Shown: positions 58,496-64,000 of the stretch, piece by piece
Position numbering within the stretch: position 1 is the stretch's first letter
How the letters are laid out: each line of letters opens with the position of its first letter
DNA from: Bacillus sp. sid0103
Lineage (GTDB): Bacteria > Bacillota > Bacilli > Bacillales_B > DSM-18226
Assembly: GCF_019219025.1 (NCBI RefSeq)
Contig: NZ_JAHUWN010000023.1
Span: forward strand, 1 to 64,000
Length of the DNA stretch: 64,000 bases
Direction of reading: 5' to 3'
Notes under the pieces: generated by a model
The model's input: the letters and a program-made list of their open reading frames with translations, nothing else
Databases searched by the model: none
Told to the model about the DNA's origin: nothing
Position numbers and translations under genes: made by a program

Positions 58496-60381
58496 AAATG
58501 CTCACAGTTGAAAATGTTTCGAAAACATATGGGGAAAAACAACTCTTTGATTCCATTTCCTTCACGATTGGAGAAAAAGAGCGTGTCGGGTTAATCGGCA
58601 TCAATGGGACCGGGAAATCATCCCTATTAAAAATAATTGCTGGTCTCGACACACCGGACGAAGGGAAAATTATCACGAGTAAAGACTATTCAATCGCATT
58701 TTTAAACCAGCAGCCAGAATTAGATGGGGATAAAACAGTCTTAGAACAAGTCTTTCATGGCGACGCGCCCATTTTAAAACTAATGCGTTCCTACGAAAAA
58801 ACTTTATTGGATCTTTCAATGTCTCCTGATGACACAAAAGTCCAAGATGAGCTTTTTCGTTTGCAAAAGCAAATGGATGCACTAAATGCTTGGGATGCAA
58901 GCACAAATGCCAAATCAATTTTAATGAAATTAGGTATAGAAGATTTTACAAAAAGAATTGGTGAGATGTCCGGTGGGCAGAAGAAGCGTGTCGCTTTAGC
59001 ACAAGTGTTGATCGCCGAACCAGATTTACTTATTTTAGATGAACCAACCAATCATCTTGATTTCGATTCCGTCAAATGGTTGGAAGATTACTTAAGCAGA
59101 TACAGTGGCTCGATTTTGCTTGTGACCCATGACCGTTACTTTCTTGATCGAGTAGCTAATCGAATGTTTGAACTCGATGGTGGGCAGATATACAGCTACA
59201 AAGGCAATTATGCGGCCTTCCTAGAAGCAAAAGCCATTCGTGAAGAGAATGAAGCTGCCACTTTTGAAAAAAGGAAAAATCTTTTCAGAAGAGAACTGGA
59301 GTGGATAAGGCGCGGTGCGAAAGCAAGAACAACCAAACAAAAGGCTAGAATTCAACGATTTGAAGAGCTTGATGACAAGGTCTCTACTGGGAAACTAACC
59401 TCTGAAAAACTGGATATTACCTTAAATGGGAGTCGGCTTGGCAAGCAGGTATTTGAACTGAAGGATGCTTCCAAGCGATTCGGAGCAAAAACGATCTTAA
59501 ATCACTTTGATCTGCTTGTGAAGCCCGGTGATCGAATTGGGATTATTGGGAAAAATGGGACAGGGAAATCGACCCTGTTAAATATCCTTGCCAAACAAAT
59601 CCCGCTTGATGAGGGTGAGTTCATCATGGGACAAACAGTAAAAATCGCTTATTATACCCAGGAAAGCGAAGATATGGATGAAAATAAGCGGATGATTGAA
59701 TACATTAAGGAGACTGCTGAGGTTGTAAACACATCTGATGGAAAAACGATTTCAGCAGCGCAAATGCTCGAACGCTTTTTATTTCCGCCATTTACGCACG
59801 GTACACCAATTCGAAAGCTATCAGGCGGAGAAAAACGACGTTTATACTTGTTGAAAATTTTGATGACTGCACCTAATGTACTCTTGTTGGACGAACCAAC
59901 CAATGATCTTGATACACAGACACTGACTGTTCTTGAAGATTATTTAGAAGAATTCCCTGGCGTAGTCATTACGGTTTCCCATGACCGTTATTTCTTAGAT
60001 AAAGTGGCTGAACAGCTTCTCGTTCTACAAGGAGAAGGGACCATTGATACTTTCTTTGGGAATTATTCAGAGTATCTAGAAAAGGAATCTGCTCTAGAAA
60101 CCCAAAGAACCTTCACGGCTCCATCCAAGCCAGTGAAAACAATTGAGAAAGAAAAAAAGAAAAGAATGACCTATGGTGAGAAAAAAGAATGGGAATCAAT
60201 TGATGAGGACATCGAGAAAACGGAAACCCGCCTTGAAGAAATAGCTAGCGAATTGGCGAAGACAGGCAGTGATTTTACAAAGGCACAGGACTTGATGAAC
60301 CAGGAAACAGAATTAAATGAAAAGCTTGAGTATTTAATTGAACGCTGGTCATATTTAGCCGAACTTGCGGAAAAGGAATAA
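58492..60381 (+). CDS. yfmR: ABC-F ATPase YfmR (Uup-like translation factor)
   Basis: A 629-residue ABC-F protein: two ATPase domains without membrane parts. Walker A motifs are GINGTGKSS and GKNGTGKST; signatures are LSGGE (second) and MSGGQ (first); Walker B LILDEPTNHLD and LLLDEPTNDLD. The interdomain linker (P-site tRNA interaction motif) lies around RRELEWIRRGAKARTTKQKAR, and a coiled-coil C-terminal domain covers residues 555-625. In B. subtilis YfmR relieves ribosome stalling together with EF-P. It overlaps the ypgQ stop codon. Confidence 0.9.
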   Translation: MKMLTVENVSKTYGEKQLFDSISFTIGEKERVGLIGINGTGKSSLLKIIAGLDTPDEGKIITSKDYSIAFLNQQPELDGDKTVLEQVFHGDAPILKLMRSYEKTLLDLSMSPDDTKVQDELFRLQKQMDALNAWDASTNAKSILMKLGIEDFTKRIGEMSGGQKKRVALAQVLIAEPDLLILDEPTNHLDFDSVKWLEDYLSRYSGSILLVTHDRYFLDRVANRMFELDGGQIYSYKGNYAAFLEAKAIREENEAATFEKRKNLFRRELEWIRRGAKARTTKQKARIQRFEELDDKVSTGKLTSEKLDITLNGSRLGKQVFELKDASKRFGAKTILNHFDLLVKPGDRIGIIGKNGTGKSTLLNILAKQIPLDEGEFIMGQTVKIAYYTQESEDMDENKRMIEYIKETAEVVNTSDGKTISAAQMLERFLFPPFTHGTPIRKLSGGEKRRLYLLKILMTAPNVLLLDEPTNDLDTQTLTVLEDYLEEFPGVVITVSHDRYFLDKVAEQLLVLQGEGTIDTFFGNYSEYLEKESALETQRTFTAPSKPVKTIEKEKKKRMTYGEKKEWESIDEDIEKTETRLEEIASELAKTGSDFTKAQDLMNQETELNEKLEYLIERWSYLAELAEKE

Positions 60382-60383
60382 AT

Positions 60384-60414
60384 GGAGTGCGTCTTATGGA
60401 CGTACTCTTTTTAT
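60384..60414 (+). terminator. Rho-independent terminator
   Basis: The stem GGAGTGCGTC / GACGTACTC is followed by TTTTTATG after the ABC-F gene. Confidence 0.75.
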
Positions 60415-60491
60415 GCATAAAGCAAATCCGATGATAGTAACCTATCCAATATGATAAGCTTGAAAAAAACCATAAGAATAAGGTGAGTTTG

Positions 60492-61625
60492 TTGAGAATT
60501 AAGGCAATTGAACCAACGCCAAGCCCAAATACAATGAAAATTAATCTAGATGAAGAACTTCCAATGGGGAGAAGCCATAATTATAAGAAAGAAACATCTG
60601 CTGATGCACCGTCTGTTATTCAAGCAATCCTTCAAATTGAAGGCATTAAAGGTGTCTATCATGTTGCAGATTTTCTTGCTGTTGAACGGAATGCAAAATA
60701 TGATTGGAAGGAATTGCTGCCGCAAGTACGCCAGGCATTTGGAGAAAAAACGGACGAGGCTTCCCCAGTCAAGCCCATGGATGAGCATTTTGGTGAGATT
60801 AAGGTTGAAATCCAGATGTTTAAAGATATACCTCTCCAAGTAAAACTTACTGATGGTACTACTGAAAAACGGTACGGAATGCCCGAATACTTCTTAAAGG
60901 CGCGAGAACGGTCACAGCTTCCTGATGATCACTACCTTTTACTCAGAAAATGGCAAAATCAAGGCGTCCGTTACGGGGATTTTGATCAGATTGGCCAGGA
61001 AGTTGTTGATGAACTGATCGCTGCCTATCCACAGGAACGACTCGAAGAATTGGTTAGAAAAGCTCAATCTGCGGATATAGTACCCGAACAAAAATTTAGT
61101 CAGACTCGAAAAAAAGTGTCAATGGAAGATTTACAGAATCCCGATTGGCAGATTCGCTATCAGGTCCTTGAACAAATGGATGACCCAGAACTATCTGATA
61201 TACCTGTCCTTGAAAAAGCATTATCAGATGAAAGGGCTTCGATTCGGAGGCTTGCCACTGTGTACCTCGGAATGATCAAGGAGAAGGAAGTTCTGCCCTT
61301 ACTATATAAGGCTTTGAAGGATAAAACGGTGACCGTTAGAAGGACAGCAGGAGATTGTCTATCAGATTTAGGGTTTCCAGAAGCAGCTGACGAAATGATG
61401 AACGCATTACAGGATAAGAGCAAGTTAGTTCGATGGCGGGCAGCTATGTTTTTATACGAGGCTGGCGATGAAAAGGCCCTTCCTGCGTTAAAAGCTGCTG
61501 AAAATGATTCGGAATTTGAGGTTAGTTTGCAAATAAAAATGGCCATTGAAAGAATTGAAGGCGGCACTGAAGCAAAAGGTTCTGTTTGGAAGCAAATGAC
61601 CGAAGCCAGGAAGACGACGGATTAA
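60492..61625 (+). CDS. ypgR: Conserved virulence factor C-like protein YpgR (Nfu-N + HEAT repeats)
   Basis: A 377-residue protein: an Nfu N-terminal-like domain (residues 1-85, RIKAIEPTPSPNTMKI...GIKGVYHVADFLAVERN) followed after a linker by HEAT-like repeats (about 200-365, e.g. VLEKALSDERASIRRLATVYLG and ALQDKSKLVRWRAAMFLYEAG). The family is known as CvfC in staphylococci; its biochemical role is not settled. The TTG at 60492 follows AAGGTGAG by 5 bp and was preferred over a GTG inside that site. Confidence 0.88.
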   Translation: MRIKAIEPTPSPNTMKINLDEELPMGRSHNYKKETSADAPSVIQAILQIEGIKGVYHVADFLAVERNAKYDWKELLPQVRQAFGEKTDEASPVKPMDEHFGEIKVEIQMFKDIPLQVKLTDGTTEKRYGMPEYFLKARERSQLPDDHYLLLRKWQNQGVRYGDFDQIGQEVVDELIAAYPQERLEELVRKAQSADIVPEQKFSQTRKKVSMEDLQNPDWQIRYQVLEQMDDPELSDIPVLEKALSDERASIRRLATVYLGMIKEKEVLPLLYKALKDKTVTVRRTAGDCLSDLGFPEAADEMMNALQDKSKLVRWRAAMFLYEAGDEKALPALKAAENDSEFEVSLQIKMAIERIEGGTEAKGSVWKQMTEARKTTD

Positions 61626-61686
61626 TTGCAAATAGGTATTAGATTAGGTATTCTAAAGTGGATGAATCGAAACGGAGTGATTTAAA

Positions 61687-62121
61687 TTGTCAAATGCATA
61701 TGAAGAATATATGAGACAAATGGTTTTACCGATGCGTGAAGAATTAACACGAGCAGGCTTTGAAGAGCTCTCAACTGCACATGAAGTAGAACAATTTATG
61801 GAAAATGTAAGTGGAACAACTCTTGTAGTCGTCAATTCCGTGTGTGGATGCGCAGCTGGTTTAGCTCGTCCTGCTGCAACGCAAGCTGTACTCAATAGTG
61901 AGAAAAAGCCAGACCAAATCGTAACTGTTTTTGCTGGGCAGGATAAAGAAGCAACCGCAAAAATGCGGGAGTATTTTGAAGGAATTGAACCATCATCACC
62001 ATCAATGGCATTATTAAAGGATAAAAAAGTAGTTCATTTCATTCCAAGACATGATATTGAAGGAATGCCAATGGAATCCGTAATGCATAATTTACTAGGG
62101 GCTTTCGAAGCCCATTGTTAA
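61687..62121 (+). CDS. brxA: Bacilliredoxin BrxA (YphP)
   Basis: A 144-residue DUF1094/bacilliredoxin protein that removes bacillithiol from S-bacillithiolated proteins after oxidative stress. The active-site motif CGC is at residues 53-55 in VVVNSVCGCAAGLARPA, which is characteristic. The TTG start follows GGAGTGA by 6 bp. It follows ypgR, as yphP does in B. subtilis. The CGC motif fits both BrxA and BrxB; position favours BrxA. Confidence 0.93.
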   Translation: MSNAYEEYMRQMVLPMREELTRAGFEELSTAHEVEQFMENVSGTTLVVVNSVCGCAAGLARPAATQAVLNSEKKPDQIVTVFAGQDKEATAKMREYFEGIEPSSPSMALLKDKKVVHFIPRHDIEGMPMESVMHNLLGAFEAHC

Positions 62122-62152
62122 TTAGGATGTCAGCTGACATCCTTTTTTTTAT
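62122..62152 (+). terminator. Rho-independent terminator after brxA
   Basis: The perfect stem AGGATGTCA / TGACATCCT is followed by eight T. Confidence 0.95.
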
Positions 62153-62265
62153 TGGTTCGTAATTCGAAAAATTTTCCAATATCATGAAAAAAGAAGTATA
62201 ATATTTTTTATAATAACTAATTTCAGAAAATAATAGAAAATAGAAAAAGAATAGGTGACGTAAAA

Positions 62266-62859
62266 ATGAACAATTGGCTTCGTAAAACGTTATTTGTACT
62301 AGTTTCTGTCCTAACTTTTGGTCTCGTTACGCCAACACATTTAATAGACCAAGTAAACGCAGATAATCGCACTGATCGTGATGCGTTTGAAGCGCCATCG
62401 AAAGAAATCGCCTTTGGACAATCAAACACCATTAAGGAAGAACTGGAGTTTGATAAAGACAAGTTTATAGAAGAACTATTGATACAGGCAGAATTTCAGT
62501 CCTATCAGAAATTTGGGACTAAAATCAAACCTGTCATTGAAAATGAATTCAGGGAAGTTATTTTGCCGAATATCGAAAAAGCACTTGCGGAAATGTCTGT
62601 TCAATTTCCGGAAGATGATTTAAAAAATCTCACTATTTCGGAACATCCTAGCGCTGGGCTTTCTGAAAAAATATTTAATATTACCAATCAGGGTACCGGG
62701 CAAGATGTCCTTCGTTTTCATGTGAGACGAGATAATCCACCGCAAGCAGGCTTTTGGTTTAATTTTCATTATCATACCTATCATGATGATTTCCAGAGTC
62801 ATCATGAATTAGGGACCATTTATTGGGCGAAGAATACACCACCCAAATGGATGAGTTAA
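62266..62859 (+). CDS. ypjP: YpjP-like secreted protein
   Basis: A 197-residue protein with an N-terminal signal peptide or anchor (NNWLRKTLFVLVSVLTFGLVT, residues 2-22) and an acidic mature part. The C-terminal block is rich in His, Phe and Tyr (FWFNFHYHTYHDDFQSHHELG, then IYWAKNTPPKW), characteristic of YpjP. The function is unknown. AGGTGACG lies 6-8 bp before the ATG. It is a single gene between brxA and terD. Confidence 0.85.
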   Translation: MNNWLRKTLFVLVSVLTFGLVTPTHLIDQVNADNRTDRDAFEAPSKEIAFGQSNTIKEELEFDKDKFIEELLIQAEFQSYQKFGTKIKPVIENEFREVILPNIEKALAEMSVQFPEDDLKNLTISEHPSAGLSEKIFNITNQGTGQDVLRFHVRRDNPPQAGFWFNFHYHTYHDDFQSHHELGTIYWAKNTPPKWMS

Positions 62860-62960
62860 TGTAATTTGCTAATGAACATAAAAAAAATTTATTATAATAA
62901 ATGAAACCTTTTTATGACAAACTCGTAAATAGACTATTACCTAAAATGGAGGAATGAAAA

Positions 62961-63542
62961 ATGGCAGTAAGTTTATCAAAAGGTCAAAAAGTGGATTTAA
63001 CAAAAACAAATCCAGGATTAACAAATGTTGTAGTTGGACTTGGATGGGATACGAACAAGTATGATGGCGGTAATGATTTTGATTTAGATTCATCTGTTTT
63101 CTTATTAGGAGAAAATGGCAAAGTAACGAATGAAACTGACTTTATTTTCTATAATAATCCTCAAGGGGCAAATGGTGCTGTTGTACATACTGGTGATAAT
63201 CGCACAGGAGCTGGCGATGGTGATGACGAAGGTGTGAAAGTAAATCTTACAACAATCCCTGCTAATATTCAGCGGATTGCTTTTACGATTACGATTCATG
63301 ATGCAGGTAGCAGAAATCAAAACTTTGGTCAGGTTTCAAATGCCTACGCCCGAATTTACAATGAGGCGAACGGTGAAGAATTAATTCGCTATGATTTAGG
63401 GGAAGACTTCTCGATTGAGACGGCTATCGTTGTCGGTGAATTGTATCGCCACAATGGTGAATGGAAATTCAGTGCGATTGGCAGCGGATATCAAGGCGGT
63501 TTAGCTGCACTTGCTACTGACTTTGGCTTACAAATCGGTTAA
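62961..63542 (+). CDS. TerD-family stress protein
   Basis: A 193-residue TerD-domain protein (YceC/YceD/YceE type, tellurite-resistance-related general stress family). Calcium-binding motifs are [13 protein letters not shown] and the second acidic region GAGDGDDEG. The block [18 protein letters not shown] and the C-terminal [19 protein letters not shown] are typical. GGAGGAATG lies 7-9 bp before the ATG. It is followed by a terminator, then by a dispersed repeat and a terC gene. Confidence 0.92.
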   Translation: MAVSLSKGQKVDLTKTNPGLTNVVVGLGWDTNKYDGGNDFDLDSSVFLLGENGKVTNETDFIFYNNPQGANGAVVHTGDNRTGAGDGDDEGVKVNLTTIPANIQRIAFTITIHDAGSRNQNFGQVSNAYARIYNEANGEELIRYDLGEDFSIETAIVVGELYRHNGEWKFSAIGSGYQGGLAALATDFGLQIG

Positions 63543-63551
63543 TTGTTAAAT

Positions 63552-63583
63552 GCGAAAGATCCAGTCAAATGCTGGGTCTTTTT
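63552..63583 (+). terminator. Rho-independent terminator after terD
   Basis: The stem AAAGATCCAG / CTGGGTCTTT with a short loop is followed by TT. Confidence 0.75.
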
Positions 63584-63604
63584 ACAAAAACTTTGTTTAC
63601 ATTA

Positions 63605-63726
63605 TGTCTAGCAACAGCGCCTAGGGGCCAATGGTCTACAGCCAAACCGTCTCGAGGGTTATAGAACAACCTTCCAGCCGGTTCGTTTTATGATTGAGCC
63701 CCTAAGCAAGGCGCTTCCGCTTTTCT
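63605..63726. repeat. Dispersed Bacillus-type intergenic repeat
   Basis: The left end TGTCTAGCAACAGCGCC and right end AAGGCGCTTCCGCTTTTCT, with internal CTAGGGGC / GCCCCTAAG complement, match a non-coding repeat common in Bacillus genomes (left end usually TGTCTAGCTNCAGCGCC, right end AGGCGCTTNCGCTTTT). It lies between terD and terC and ends 22 bp before the terC ATG, with the terC ribosome site just outside. Identification comes from memory of the motif. Confidence 0.75.
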
Positions 63727-63747
63727 ATTCTAGGAGGAATTACGTTA

Positions 63748-64000
63748 ATGTCAGTTTTGAATCATATCTTGGACACATATGCACAATTTTTTGATTTAGA
63801 TATGTGGGGTAAGATATTATCCGACCCAGTCAGCTGGGGATTAATTGGGACTCTTATTATTTTAGAAGGTCTGCTTTCTGCAGATAATGCACTAGTTTTA
63901 GCTGTAATGGTTAAACACTTGCCACCTGCCAAGAGGAAAAGGGCTTTGTTCTACGGTTTATTAGGGGCATATATTTTCCGTTTTATTGCGATTGGAATCG
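63748..64000 (+). CDS. TerC-family integral membrane protein, N-terminal part (cut by window edge)
   Basis: The first 84 codons of a TerC protein (YceF type). Family members are membrane proteins linked to metal (Mn) homeostasis and to tellurite or general stress. The signature GTLIILEGLLSADNALVLAVMVKHLP, with the conserved Glu and Asp of the first helices, is present. AGGAGG lies about 10 bp before the ATG. The gene continues past the window. Association with terD upstream is typical. Confidence 0.92.
   Translation, partial: MSVLNHILDTYAQFFDLDMWGKILSDPVSWGLIGTLIILEGLLSADNALVLAVMVKHLPPAKRKRALFYGLLGAYIFRFIAIGI

Overview
The window is chromosomal DNA of a low-GC, endospore-forming member of the Bacillaceae (Bacillus/Neobacillus type). 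Gene order largely follows the Bacillus subtilis ponA-recU-ypp-ypr-yps-ypb-ype-metA-yph/ypj region. The spore-former call rests on sspM-, sspL- and gamma-type small spore proteins, a CotD-like coat protein, YheC/YheD ATP-grasp coat proteins and BpsA/BpsB. The genus assignment is inference.

Layout. 1-127: right end of an IS3-family element. 172-7371: ponA-recU, the ypp genes, sspM, a degenerate dispersed repeat and an Hsp20 gene. 7563-9602: hybrid-cluster protein (hcp) with an Fnr-type promoter, convergent with a Crp/Fnr regulator gene. 9813-19206: mrfA-mrfB, cotD-like, ypsA, gpsB, RNase P RNA, ypsC, ypvA. 19255-24603: nitric-oxide island. A Crp/Fnr paralogue, two DUF2249 proteins, a polytopic membrane protein and a MIP18-type protein lie divergent from a quinol NO reductase gene that carries a one-base frameshift. 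24624-28783: a zinc-ribbon mini-gene, ypwA and a type-B haem-copper oxidase operon (subunits IIa, II, I). 29132-36986: another zinc-ribbon mini-gene, bpsA-bpsB, a Fur-box-controlled 26-residue membrane peptide, dynA, a sulfurtransferase and ypcP. 37076-45581: kinase, pseudokinase, three YheC/YheD-type ATP-grasp proteins, an L-amino-acid-ligase-like ATP-grasp enzyme and a GT4 glycosyltransferase, probably acting on the spore surface. 45625-54101: sspL, yuiD-like, EamA transporter, two RNase H-like genes, ypeQ, csp, topB with a small coupled upstream ORF, mntR, metA. 54342-64000: fhs, degV, a gamma-SASP-like gene, ypgQ, an ABC-F gene, ypgR, brxA, ypjP, terD and the start of terC, with a dispersed repeat between the last two.

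How the genes work together. The clearest theme is low-oxygen and nitrosative metabolism. Matches to TGTGA-N6-TCACA are centred 41.5 bp upstream of predicted start sites at hcp, the crp-DUF2249 operon and the oxidase/zinc-ribbon divergent region. These would place Hcp, the NO-reductase locus and an alternative terminal oxidase in one regulon. The second theme is the spore: SASPs, coat proteins, alkylpyrone synthesis and the ATP-grasp/glycosyltransferase/kinase cluster, whose product is unknown. The rest is DNA repair and housekeeping.

Limits. All calls come from reading the sequence. No database search, folding or promoter computation was run. Start codons were reassigned where a Shine-Dalgarno sequence clearly favoured another position.
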